Assembly (NCBI GenBank): GCA_040881785.1
Contig: JBBECO010000141.1
Location: forward strand, 1-22,656
Source: JACDCA01 sp040881785
GTDB taxonomy: Bacteria; Acidobacteriota; Vicinamibacteria; Vicinamibacterales; 2-12-FULL-66-21
DNA length: 22,656 nt
Reading direction: 5' to 3'
Position numbers and translations under genes: made by a program. The notes beneath the pieces were generated by a model. The model saw nothing but the letters and a program-made list of their open reading frames with translations. It was not told the origin of the DNA and searched no databases. Shown here in pieces: positions 1 through 6,572 of this stretch; the stretch's first letter is position 1; the number at the start of each line of letters is the position of its first letter.

Positions 1-75
1 TGGTGGGCGCTAATGGATTCGAACCATTGACCCCCGCCGTGTGAAGGCGGTGCTCTACCACTGAGCCAAGCGCCC
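1..75 (-). tRNA. tRNA-Val (anticodon CAC)
   Basis: The reverse strand folds as a complete tRNA. The 7-bp acceptor stem pairs GGGCGCT with AGCGCCC, followed by discriminator A and an encoded CCA at positions 3-1. The D arm contains GGCTCAGTGGTAGAGC and the T arm contains GGTTCGAATCC. The anticodon stem CCGCC/GGCGG encloses the loop TTCACAC, which gives anticodon CAC and reads the valine codon GUG. The gene is complete and its 3' end coincides with the window start. Confidence 0.95.
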
Positions 76-91
76 AACCTGAGGAACCGCT

Positions 92-121
92 AGTTTATCG
101 CACCCGCCCGACTCCGGGCAA
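92..121 (-). promoter_or_regulatory. Possible promoter of the tRNA-Val gene
   Basis: On the minus strand TTGCCC (121-116) is followed after 18 nt by TAAACT (97-92), about 16 nt before the mature 5' end of the tRNA. These resemble -35 and -10 hexamers with 4 of 6 matches each. The segment between them includes a short GCCCG/CGGGC hairpin that could instead help end the upstream gene. This is a visual match only. Confidence 0.3.
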
Positions 122-146
122 CAGATCCCCGTGTCCTCGTTCGATC

Positions 147-200
147 GGTGTTGAACGGTGTTGAGCCGTGGCCCGTGTTGAACCGGGTTGAACCGTGGCT
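147..200. repeat. GTGTTGAAC-type short-word repeat (family A, copy 1)
   Basis: Four degenerate copies of a word close to GTGTTGAACC stand about 10 to 17 bp apart (near 148, 158, 175 and 186) and end in CCGTGGCT. The block lies 22 bp beyond the stop of the citrate synthase-like gene, between it and the tRNA. The same word recurs at 8003-8089. The rest of the 76-221 gap holds only the possible tRNA promoter. Confidence 0.75.
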
Positions 201-221
201 TCAGCCGGACAAGCCGTGGCG

Positions 222-1070
222 CTATTTGCGTCGCTCCGGCAGCCGCCGCTGCGACGGACCGTCGTACACGTGATCCTTCGGATCGATCTGGCGCATGGGG
301 TGGTTGCGCTCGATCTCCTCCCGCGCCTGCGCGGCGATGCCCGGCACCCGCGAGATGATGAACAGCGCGTTGGCCACCGCCGGCGGGATCCCGATGTCGC
401 CGCAGACGGCCGCGATGGCGCCGTCGATGTTCACCGGCATCGCGGGACCGTCCTCCGCCCGGTCGGCCATCACCATCTCGACCGCGCGGATCATCTGCAC
501 GTGCTCGCCTTCGGCCTCGAGCTCGAGCGCCATCTGGAACAGCCGCGCGGCCCGCGGATCCCGGGTGTGGTACCGATGCCCGAATCCGGGAATCGCGTCG
601 TCATGCGACAGGCATTTCTCGACGATCGCGTCCGCCGCGTCGTGATAGGACGACCCCTTCCGTACCAGCTCCAGCCCGGTATCGAGAAAGTGCATGCACG
701 ACTCGATGTCACCGCCGTGGTAGCGGCCGAATCCCAGAATGCCCGACGCCACGCACGCCCGCAGGGCCGCGCCGGTCGTGGCCGTGTTGCGCGCCGCGAG
801 CGTGGACGGGGGCGTCGCGCCGTGGTCGATGAAGGACACCAGCACGGCTTCCATCAGGCTGCCGATCGACGGCGAGGGCACTTCGCCCATCAGGAGCAGA
901 TAAATGGCTTCGCCGAACGTCAGGCGGCCCATCATCTCGTCGAGCGGGTACCCGCGCACGAGGATCTTGTTCGGTTCGATGGACGTGAGCGCGGTGCGCC
1001 ACTTGCCGTCCCCGTCGCGTCTCACGGCGCGTCGCTCGCCGGTCGCCGGCGTCCGCTTAGTGGGTGCCAT
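222..1070 (-). CDS. Citrate synthase-family protein, citryl-CoA lyase-like (short form)
   Basis: This 282-residue protein matches the C-terminal two thirds of citrate synthases. The three catalytic residues of the superfamily are visible: His118 in YHGGD, His165 in PGFGHRYH and Asp216 in VNIDGA. It lacks the large N-terminal part of a roughly 430-residue citrate synthase, and its size is that of stand-alone citryl-CoA lyases, which split citryl-CoA into acetyl-CoA and oxaloacetate. A short citrate synthase or a related CoA-ester lyase remains possible. The ATG at 1070 was chosen because GGAG lies 9 nt upstream; the longer reading from 1094 would begin with TTG. It overlaps the end of upp by 14 bp, so the two are probably cotranscribed. 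The protein is expected to be cytosolic. Confidence 0.8.
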   Translation of the reverse strand: MAPTKRTPATGERRAVRRDGDGKWRTALTSIEPNKILVRGYPLDEMMGRLTFGEAIYLLLMGEVPSPSIGSLMEAVLVSFIDHGATPPSTLAARNTATTGAALRACVASGILGFGRYHGGDIESCMHFLDTGLELVRKGSSYHDAADAIVEKCLSHDDAIPGFGHRYHTRDPRAARLFQMALELEAEGEHVQMIRAVEMVMADRAEDGPAMPVNIDGAIAAVCGDIGIPPAVANALFIISRVPGIAAQAREEIERNHPMRQIDPKDHVYDGPSQRRLPERRK

Positions 1071-1680
1071 AGAGCCGGTCTCCAAAGTCGCCAAGGCCAG
1101 GGACGATGAACTTGTGGTCGTTCAGGCCCTGATCGATGACGGGCGTGTAGATATGGACGTCGGGGTGGTGCTGCTCGACGAACGCAATACCCTCGGGCGC
1201 CGAGACGATGCAGATCATGCGGATGTCGTGGGCGCCGGCCTCGCGCAAGAGGTCCAGCGCCGCGACGGCGCTGCCGCCCGTCGCGAGCATCGGGTCGATC
1301 ATCAGCACGAAACTGCCCGACATCTCCTGCGGGAGCTTCGAGTAGTAGCGCGAGGCGATGGCGGTCAGCTCGTCGCGCTGCAGCCCGATGTGGCCGACAC
1401 GGGCCGTAGGGATCAGCTCGAGGATGGCGTCGAGCATGCCGAGCCCGGCGCGCAGGACCGGGACGACCACCACGTCTCCCGCGACCCGTTTTCCAGCCGC
1501 CGGGCCGAGCGGCGTCGAAACCGTGGCCTCCGCGGCGGGAAGGTCGCGCGTGGCCTCGGCGGCCAGCAGCAGGCTGATGCGCACCGCCATGCGCCGGAAC
1601 AGCTCGGGCGGGGTACTGGCGTCCCGCAGGATCGAGAGGGCGTCGTGCACGAGCGGGTGCGGAACGAGATGAACGGGCAC
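1057..1680 (-). CDS. upp: Uracil phosphoribosyltransferase
   Basis: The 207-residue protein converts uracil and PRPP to UMP in pyrimidine salvage. It shows the PRPP-binding loop IDPMLATGGS (residues 128-137), the VVPVLRAGLGM segment near residue 75, and the typical ending PGLGDFGDRLYGT. Length is normal for the family (about 208). The GTG at 1680 was preferred because it lies exactly 6 nt after a TATAGT hexamer and gives an N-terminus like that of other Upp proteins (PVHLVPHPLVHDAL). A TTG at 1695 would add five residues. No Shine-Dalgarno sequence is visible at either start, so translation may be leaderless. The citrate synthase-like gene follows with an overlap. Upp is divergent from the salvage genes that start at 1938. 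Confidence 0.95.
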   Translation of the reverse strand: MPVHLVPHPLVHDALSILRDASTPPELFRRMAVRISLLLAAEATRDLPAAEATVSTPLGPAAGKRVAGDVVVVPVLRAGLGMLDAILELIPTARVGHIGLQRDELTAIASRYYSKLPQEMSGSFVLMIDPMLATGGSAVAALDLLREAGAHDIRMICIVSAPEGIAFVEQHHPDVHIYTPVIDQGLNDHKFIVPGLGDFGDRLYGTH

Positions 1681-1686
1681 GCCAGA

Positions 1687-1692
1687 ACTATA
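1687..1692 (-). promoter_or_regulatory. Candidate -10 element, leaderless upp start
   Basis: TATAGT on the minus strand matches TATAAT at 5 of 6 positions and ends 6 nt before the GTG of upp. Transcription would then begin at or next to the start codon. No convincing -35 hexamer was found 16-18 nt upstream, where the GACAGAA repeat lies. Confidence 0.45.
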
Positions 1693-1709
1693 CAAGAAAG
1701 AAGCCAGGA

Positions 1710-1730
1710 GACAGAAGACAGAAGACAGAA
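1710..1730. repeat. Three tandem copies of GACAGAA (family B)
   Basis: Three perfect 7-bp copies stand head to tail, preceded by the related purine-rich stretch 1695-1709. They sit immediately upstream of upp in the divergent gap between upp and the amidohydrolase gene. The remainder of that gap (1731-1868) is low-complexity DNA rich in GCGAGC and CGAACG words, with no open reading frame that looks genuine. Confidence 0.75.
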
Positions 1731-1868
1731 CGCGCAGGCCCGACGTTTACGTCTGGCTCCAAGCGCTAAGAGGCGTCTCACAACTGCGACGCGAACGAGC
1801 GTCAGCGAGTGAGCCACGCGAACGGAGCGAGCCGGCGGAGCGGCGAGCGAGAGAGCGTGAAGGGGAGT

Positions 1869-1889
1869 CCGAGGGGCGCAGCCCCTCGG
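1869..1889. repeat. Perfect 9-bp hairpin at the edge of the scaffold gap
   Basis: CCGAGGGGC and GCCCCTCGG form a perfect 9-bp stem with the 3-nt loop GCA. The hairpin is followed directly by the run of N. It lies upstream of both divergent genes, so it does not sit where a terminator for either would be expected. It is more likely part of a dispersed GC-rich repeat that broke the assembly. Confidence 0.7.
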
Positions 1890-1910
1890 NNNNNNNNNNC
1901 CCCCCCCCCC
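1890..1910. other. Scaffold gap (10 N) followed by an 11-base C run
   Basis: Positions 1890-1899 are N, and 1900-1910 are eleven consecutive C. The gap size may be arbitrary. The -35 region of the downstream amidohydrolase gene would fall in this stretch, so its promoter cannot be judged fully. Confidence 0.95.
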
Positions 1911-1921
1911 TTGAGTCAGGA

Positions 1922-1927
1922 TACAAT
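1922..1927 (+). promoter_or_regulatory. Candidate -10 element of the salvage operon
   Basis: TACAAT matches TATAAT at 5 of 6 positions and ends 10 nt before the ATG at 1938. The leader would be only a few nucleotides, and no Shine-Dalgarno sequence precedes the ATG. The matching -35 region falls in the N gap and C run. Confidence 0.4.
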
Positions 1928-1937
1928 CGTCAGACTC

Positions 1938-3329
1938 ATGCGGACCCGTATTGCGGCCACGGCCCTGGCGCTCGTGGCGCTCGTCGCTGCCACCGCCGGT
2001 CAGCCCCAGCCCGTCGATCTCATCGTTTACAACGCCATCGTCGTGACGATGGATGCGGGCGGGCGGGTCCTGCCGCGCGGAGCCGTGGCGATTCGCGGCA
2101 ACCAGATCGTCGCGGTCGAGCCGGCGGACGCCATCGCCTCTGCCTTTTCCGCCAGGGAGACGATCGACGCAGGTGGCCAGATCGTCATGCCCGGGCTCAT
2201 CAACACGCACGGGCACGCGCCGATGGTCCTCTATCGCGGGCTGGCTGACGATCTCGCCCTGATGGAGTGGCTCCAGAAGTACATCTTCCCGGCCGAGGCG
2301 AAGACCGTCACCCCCGCGTTCGTACGCGCGGGCACGCGGCTGGCGGCGCTCGAGATGATCCAGTCGGGGACGACGACTTACACCGACATGTACTACTTCG
2401 AGGAGGAGATCGCGCGGGTCACGCGCGAGGCCGGCATGCGCGGCGTCCTCGGTCAGACGATCATCCAGTTCCCCGTCGCCGACGCGAAGACGCCGGCCGA
2501 GGGGCTCGCCAGGACCGAGGCGTTCCTGAAGGCGTTTGCCGGCGACGAGCTGATCACGCCGGCGTTGGCGCCGCACGCGATGTACACGCTCGACGCCGCG
2601 ACGCTGAAGGCCGTCCGGGCGATGGCCGACACGCACCAGGCGCCCGTGTTGATCCATCTGGCCGAGACGTCCGACGAATCGCAGACCTCGCAGAAGCAGC
2701 ACAAGATGTCGCCGACGCGGTACCTCGAGTCACTCGGCTTCTGGGGGCCGCGGACGCTGGCCGCCCATGCCGTCTGGCTCGACGATGCGGATATCGCGAT
2801 CCTCGCGAAGCGCACGGTCGGCGTCTCACACAATCCCGAAAGCAACATGAAGCTGGCGAGCGGGACCGCGAAGATTCCCGCGTTGCGCAAGGCCGGCGTG
2901 TCGGTCGGGCTCGGCACCGACGGCGCGGCGAGCAATAACGACCTCGACATGTTCGAGGCGATGCGGCAGGCGGCCTTTCTGCACAAGCTGACCTCGAACG
3001 ATCCGCGCACACTGCCGGCGCGCGAGATCCTCGCCATGGCGACCATCGAAGGCGCCAAGGCGCTCGGCATGGATGACCGGATCGGCTCTCTCGAAGCCGG
3101 CAAGCGGGCGGATCTCATCCTCGTCTCGATGGCCGGCGCGCGCCAGACGCCGATGTACGATCCCATCTCTCACCTGGTGTATGTCGCCCGCGGCGACGAC
3201 GTGCGGACCACGATCGTGAACGGAAAGATCCTGATGCGTGACCGGAAGATGCTGACGCTCGACGAGGCGGCGATCATCCGCGAGGCGAATGAGTACGCGC
3301 AGAAAGTGCGCGAGGCGGTGGGGAAGTGA
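1938..3329 (+). CDS. Exported amidohydrolase, MtaD/SAH-deaminase-like
   Basis: This 463-residue metal-dependent hydrolase belongs to the amidohydrolase superfamily, closest by motif to 5'-methylthioadenosine/S-adenosylhomocysteine deaminases and chlorohydrolases of the TrzN/AtzA kind. Visible metal and active-site residues are His91 and His93 (NTHGHAP), His213 (APHAMY), His240 and Glu243 (HLAET), His277 (AHAVW) and Asp328 (GTDGAASNN). Residues 1-20 form a Sec-type signal peptide (Arg residues, then a hydrophobic stretch rich in Ala, Leu and Val), which suggests a periplasmic enzyme; cytosolic MtaD enzymes lack one. The open frame extends upstream to 1809 through the N gap, but the ATG at 1938 starts the signal peptide and follows a -10-like TACAAT. 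The stop overlaps the hpt start (GTGA). The exact substrate is uncertain; an aminopurine nucleoside would fit the neighbours. Confidence 0.85.
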   Translation: MRTRIAATALALVALVAATAGQPQPVDLIVYNAIVVTMDAGGRVLPRGAVAIRGNQIVAVEPADAIASAFSARETIDAGGQIVMPGLINTHGHAPMVLYRGLADDLALMEWLQKYIFPAEAKTVTPAFVRAGTRLAALEMIQSGTTTYTDMYYFEEEIARVTREAGMRGVLGQTIIQFPVADAKTPAEGLARTEAFLKAFAGDELITPALAPHAMYTLDAATLKAVRAMADTHQAPVLIHLAETSDESQTSQKQHKMSPTRYLESLGFWGPRTLAAHAVWLDDADIAILAKRTVGVSHNPESNMKLASGTAKIPALRKAGVSVGLGTDGAASNNDLDMFEAMRQAAFLHKLTSNDPRTLPAREILAMATIEGAKALGMDDRIGSLEAGKRADLILVSMAGARQTPMYDPISHLVYVARGDDVRTTIVNGKILMRDRKMLTLDEAAIIREANEYAQKVREAVGK

Positions 3330-3838
3330 ATGTGCTGCTGGATGCCGCGACGATCCAGGCGCGGGTCAAGGGGCTGGCGGGGGAGATCGAGCGCGATTAT
3401 CCCGACACCGAAGAGATCCACATGGTGTGCGTGCTGAAGGGCGGCTTTCTATTCATGGCCGACCTGATCCGCGCGATGAGCACACGTGTCACCATGGATT
3501 TCATCGCGGTGTCGAGCTACGGCTCCGGTACGAAGTCCTCCGGCGAAGTGCGGTTCGAGAAGGACCTCGAGACGAGCATCGAGAACCGTCACATCGTCAT
3601 CGTCGAGGACATCGTCGATACCGGACTGACGCTGAAGTATCTGCAGGAGATCCTGCGCAGCCGCGCGCCGCGAAGCCTCAGGACGGTGTGTCTGCTGAGC
3701 AAGCCGTCACGGCGGCAGGTCGACGTGCCGGTCGAGTACATCGGCTTCACGATCGAGGACAGGTTCGTGGTGGGCTACGGGCTCGACTATGCGGAAAAAT
3801 ACCGGAACCTCCCGCACATCGCCGTCCTGCAGGAATAG
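3326..3838 (+). CDS. hpt: Hypoxanthine phosphoribosyltransferase
   Basis: The 170-residue enzyme joins hypoxanthine (and usually guanine) to PRPP, making IMP (or GMP) in purine salvage. The PRPP loop VEDIVDTGLT spans residues 93-102, the VLKGGFLFMADL segment is near residue 36, and the flexible-loop motif SSYGSGTKSSG is at 63-73. The C-terminal VGYGLDYAEKYRNLP motif is typical of bacterial Hpt, and the length is normal. It begins with GTG inside the stop region of the amidohydrolase gene (GTGA overlap), which implies translational coupling. A deaminase that produces a hypoxanthine nucleoside upstream and a hypoxanthine-using enzyme here make a logical pair. The rpiB-like gene starts at the base after its stop. 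Confidence 0.95.
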   Translation: MNVLLDAATIQARVKGLAGEIERDYPDTEEIHMVCVLKGGFLFMADLIRAMSTRVTMDFIAVSSYGSGTKSSGEVRFEKDLETSIENRHIVIVEDIVDTGLTLKYLQEILRSRAPRSLRTVCLLSKPSRRQVDVPVEYIGFTIEDRFVVGYGLDYAEKYRNLPHIAVLQE

Positions 3839-4480
3839 ATGAAGACCTTCGAGATCATTACCGAGTCGGATGCGCGGACGATCGACCGCGGGGCAACGGT
3901 GGCGCTCGCGAAAGGCGGACACGTCACGCCGCTGGCGAAGGACACGCTGGCCGAGCGCCGCGTCACCGTCGTGCCGGCCGGGTCGTTCGATGCCGCGCTG
4001 CCGGCGGATCTCGCGCCGACGGCCGACATCCGGCGCGTCGCGATCGGCAACGATCACACCGGCATCGCGATGAAGACCGCCATCCTGCAGCATCTGCGGG
4101 GCAAGGGCATCGCCGTGCAGGACCTGGGCACCGCGACGACCGAATCGGTCGATTACCCGGACATCGCCGCGCTCGTGGCGCGCACCGTGGCGCGCGGCGA
4201 AGCGGACGCCGGCATTGTGATCGACGGCGCGGGGATCGGCTCCGCGATCGCGGCCAACAAGATCCACGGGATCCGGGCGGCCATGTGCACCGACGAGACG
4301 ATTGCGCGGTATTCGCGCGAGCACAACGGCGCCAACGTCATGACGCTGGGCTCGACGCTGCTGCCGGGCAACGACGCGGCGATCCGGATCGTGGACACAT
4401 GGCTCGGCACGGCGATGCGCGAGGCGCGCTACATCCGCCGCTTGCTCAAGGTGCGTCGTCTCGAACAGAATCCGGAGTAG
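3839..4480 (+). CDS. rpiB: RpiB/LacA-LacB family sugar-phosphate isomerase with N-terminal extension
   Basis: The 213-residue protein has an RpiB domain from about residue 65 (VAIGNDHTGIAMK) to 200. His162 in SREHNGANV matches the conserved ring-opening His of RpiB. The catalytic Cys of the Escherichia coli enzyme (ICGTGIG) is replaced by Asp129 in IDGAGIG. Asp also occupies this place in the galactose-6-phosphate isomerase subunits LacA and LacB, so the substrate may not be ribose 5-phosphate. Typical RpiB proteins are about 150 residues. The extra 1-64 contains a compact module (ESDARTIDRGATVAL, then HVTPLAKDTLAERRVTVV) that resembles, from memory, short N-terminal modules of microcompartment-associated proteins. 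The ATG abuts the hpt stop (TAGATG), with AGGA 4 nt upstream. deoC begins 2 nt after its stop. Confidence 0.85.
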   Translation: MKTFEIITESDARTIDRGATVALAKGGHVTPLAKDTLAERRVTVVPAGSFDAALPADLAPTADIRRVAIGNDHTGIAMKTAILQHLRGKGIAVQDLGTATTESVDYPDIAALVARTVARGEADAGIVIDGAGIGSAIAANKIHGIRAAMCTDETIARYSREHNGANVMTLGSTLLPGNDAAIRIVDTWLGTAMREARYIRRLLKVRRLEQNPE

Positions 4481-4481
4481 C

Positions 4482-5366
4482 GTGCTGAACCCACAGGACC
4501 TCCAGCGCCTCGTCGAAATCATCACCGAAGAAGTGGTGGCCGCCCAGCGGACGGCGACGGCCGCCGGACCGTGCGGCTGCCATGCCGTCCGCGCCGACTG
4601 CTGCCCCGATCGTCTGCGGACGATGATCGACGCCGGCGCGACCCGGCTCGGTCTGCACGCCACGGGAGGCGCGACCGAAGGCGTCTCGAGTGTCATCGAC
4701 CACACGCTGCTCAAGCCTGACGCGACGCGGGAAGAGGTGGAGAAACTGTGCCGCGAAGCGGCCGAATTTCACTTCGCCACGGTGTGCGTCAATCCGGTCT
4801 GGGTCGCGACCGCCGCGGCGAAGCTCCGCGGCACCGGCGTCGGGGTGTGCTCCGTGGTTGGATTTCCGCTGGGCGCGACGACGGCGGACGTCAAGAACTT
4901 CGAAACGCGGCGCGCCATCTTCGACGGCGCGACCGAGATCGACATGGTGATCAACGTGGGCGCGCTGAAATCGGGCGATCTGCGCACGGTCGAGCGCGAC
5001 ATCGAGGCGGTCACCGAGCCCTGCCGGCAGTGCGGGGTGATCAGCAAGGTGATCATCGAGGCGGCGCTGCTGACCGACGAGGAGAAGATCACCGCCTGTA
5101 CGTTGTCGAAAGCCGCAGGCGCGGATTTCGTCAAGACGTCGACCGGCTTCGGCCCGGGCGGCGCGACGGCCGCCGACGTCGCGCTCATGCGCCGCGTGGT
5201 GGGCGCCGACATGGGCGTCAAAGCCGCGGGTGGCGTGCGCGATCTCGAGGGGCTGAAGGCGATGGTGGCTGCGGGGGCCACCCGTGTCGGCGCCAGCGCC
5301 GGGGTCAAGATCGTTCAGGAGTCCCGCGGCCAGACGCCTGCGGCGCCGGGGCCGCCGGGTTACTGA
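4482..5366 (+). CDS. deoC: Deoxyribose-phosphate aldolase with Cys-rich N-terminal extension
   Basis: The class I aldolase splits 2-deoxyribose 5-phosphate into glyceraldehyde 3-phosphate and acetaldehyde. The Schiff-base Lys218 is in VKTSTGF, and Asp154 (EIDMVIN), Lys189 (SKVIIE) and Lys247 (VKAAGGVR) fill the other conserved positions. The enzyme domain begins at VIDHTLLKPDAT (residue 71), whereas many DeoC proteins start almost directly there. The preceding 70 residues hold a predicted amphipathic helix (LQRLVEIITEEVVAAQ, 7-22), an Ala-rich linker and a Cys/His cluster (Cys31, Cys33, His34, Cys40, Cys41). A helix plus linker is the layout of microcompartment encapsulation peptides. GTG start with GGAG 4 nt upstream. 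The last 62 bp overlap the oppositely transcribed mscS-like gene. Confidence 0.92.
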   Translation: MLNPQDLQRLVEIITEEVVAAQRTATAAGPCGCHAVRADCCPDRLRTMIDAGATRLGLHATGGATEGVSSVIDHTLLKPDATREEVEKLCREAAEFHFATVCVNPVWVATAAAKLRGTGVGVCSVVGFPLGATTADVKNFETRRAIFDGATEIDMVINVGALKSGDLRTVERDIEAVTEPCRQCGVISKVIIEAALLTDEEKITACTLSKAAGADFVKTSTGFGPGGATAADVALMRRVVGADMGVKAAGGVRDLEGLKAMVAAGATRVGASAGVKIVQESRGQTPAAPGPPGY

Positions 5367-6510
5367 GCTCGGCGGATTCCCCACTCACGGCCGGGACCAT
5401 CGTGACGACGCGCTGCGGGAACGGGATATCGATCCCGTGTTCGGCGAACGCCTTCAACACCCGCTTCCGCAACTCCCGTCCCACTTCCCATTGCTTCAGC
5501 GGCATCGTCTTGATGCGCATCTTCACCATGACGGCCGAATCGGCGAAGCTGTCGACGCCGACGACTTCGAGCGGCGCGAGGATCTGCGGGCCGAAGCGGT
5601 CGTCCTGCTGCAGCGCCGCGCCGACGCCCTGAAGGACGGCGATGACGCGGTCTGGATCTTCGGCATAGGGGACGCCCACGTCGATGACGTAGAACGAATA
5701 GTCCTTGCTGAGATTCGCCATCGTTGTGACGCCGCCGTTGGGGAACGTATGGACGGTCCCGTCGAAGGCGCGGAGCACGATCGTCCGTAAGGTGATCGCT
5801 TCCACGAGTCCGCCCTGCCCGTTGATCGCCGCCACGTCCCCGACGCGCACCTGGTCCTCGAGGATCAGGAAGAAGCCGCTGATGATGTCGCGGACGAGCG
5901 TCTGCGCCCCGAAGCCGACCGCGAGCCCGAGGATGCCGGCGCCGGCCAGCACGGGTCCGATGTCCGCCCCGAGCTCCCGCAGGATCATCAGACTGGCGAC
6001 GCCGACGACGAGCGCGGAGGCGACGTTGCTGATCAGGGAGCCGAGCGTCCGCGCGCGTTTGGCGCGCTCGAGCGCGTCGAGCGTCGTGCCCTGATTGATC
6101 TCGTGCTCGAACCTGGCCACCAGCAACGCGACCGCACGGACCAGCGCATAGGCGAGTGCGGCAAAGAGCAGGACGCGAAGCCCCGAGGCCAGTCCCCACG
6201 TGGTCAGGGCCTGGAGCCTGAGACCGGAGCGCGGCTCCAGCCCCGCGATCTCGAGAAACGGCACGATGACGAGCCCCAGCGCGAGCACGAACGCGGCCGC
6301 CGCGACCAGGCGTACCGGGCCGCGTACGAGTGGACTCGCGTGCGCGATCGTGTCGCCGACGATGGCGTGCATCGCGCGGCGAGCCAGTCGGCGGACAAGT
6401 CGTGCAGCCAGCCACGCGACGAGAAGAGCCGGGAGGAGCGCGAGCAGGAACGCCTGCCAGTTGACAGGCGCCTCGAACATCCGTTGCCAGAGAGAAGCCG
6501 CTGAATCCAC
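5305..6510 (-). CDS. MscS-family mechanosensitive channel
   Basis: The protein (401 residues from GTG 6510) is a small-conductance mechanosensitive channel of the inner membrane that releases solutes on osmotic downshock. Hydrophobic segments lie near residues 20-35, 58-80 and 100-125. The pore helix is GPVLAGAGILGLAVGFGAQ followed by LVRDIISGFFLILEDQ, and the beta domain begins at VRVGDVAAINGQGG. FPNGGVTTMANLSKDY is the usual downstream motif. The GTG at 6510 follows a TATCCT hexamer by 8 nt; an ATG at 6480 is an alternative and would remove ten residues. It lies downstream of the sensor kinase on the same strand (62-bp gap) but probably has its own promoter. Its 3' end overlaps deoC tail to tail. 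Specific ligand or ion preference cannot be told. Confidence 0.9.
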   Translation of the reverse strand: MDSAASLWQRMFEAPVNWQAFLLALLPALLVAWLAARLVRRLARRAMHAIVGDTIAHASPLVRGPVRLVAAAAFVLALGLVIVPFLEIAGLEPRSGLRLQALTTWGLASGLRVLLFAALAYALVRAVALLVARFEHEINQGTTLDALERAKRARTLGSLISNVASALVVGVASLMILRELGADIGPVLAGAGILGLAVGFGAQTLVRDIISGFFLILEDQVRVGDVAAINGQGGLVEAITLRTIVLRAFDGTVHTFPNGGVTTMANLSKDYSFYVIDVGVPYAEDPDRVIAVLQGVGAALQQDDRFGPQILAPLEVVGVDSFADSAVMVKMRIKTMPLKQWEVGRELRKRVLKAFAEHGIDIPFPQRVVTMVPAVSGESAELSNPAAPAPQASGRGTPERS

Positions 6511-6518
6511 GTCCGCCG

Positions 6519-6524
6519 AGGATA
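6519..6524 (-). promoter_or_regulatory. Candidate -10 element of the mscS-like gene
   Basis: TATCCT on the minus strand ends 8 nt before the GTG at 6510. TTGACC at 6545-6540 is a good -35 hexamer, but the 15-nt spacing is shorter than usual. Confidence 0.35.
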
Positions 6525-6572
6525 GCAGAATGTGCGGATGGTCAACGGGCCTTCGGGCCGAGGAGTCCGACG

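Noticed and set aside
1057..1075. Sigma-54 site at the TGGCAC on the minus strand near 1069
   Set aside because: The spacer is followed by AAGC, not TTGC, and it lies at the start codon of the citrate synthase-like gene.
1071..1094. TTG start of the citrate synthase-like gene at 1094
   Set aside because: The ATG at 1070 has GGAG at a good distance, and the eight extra residues match nothing in the family.
1869..1889. Terminator at the 9-bp GC hairpin
   Set aside because: It is upstream of both divergent genes, and the next bases are unknown, so a T run cannot be seen.
1809..1937. N-terminal extension of the amidohydrolase from 1809
   Set aside because: It is translated from repeat DNA and N, and would bury the signal peptide. 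The ATG at 1938 fits better.
1413..2702. A minus-strand open frame running through the first N gap
   Set aside because: It crosses unknown bases and lies opposite upp and the amidohydrolase; the translation shows no domain.
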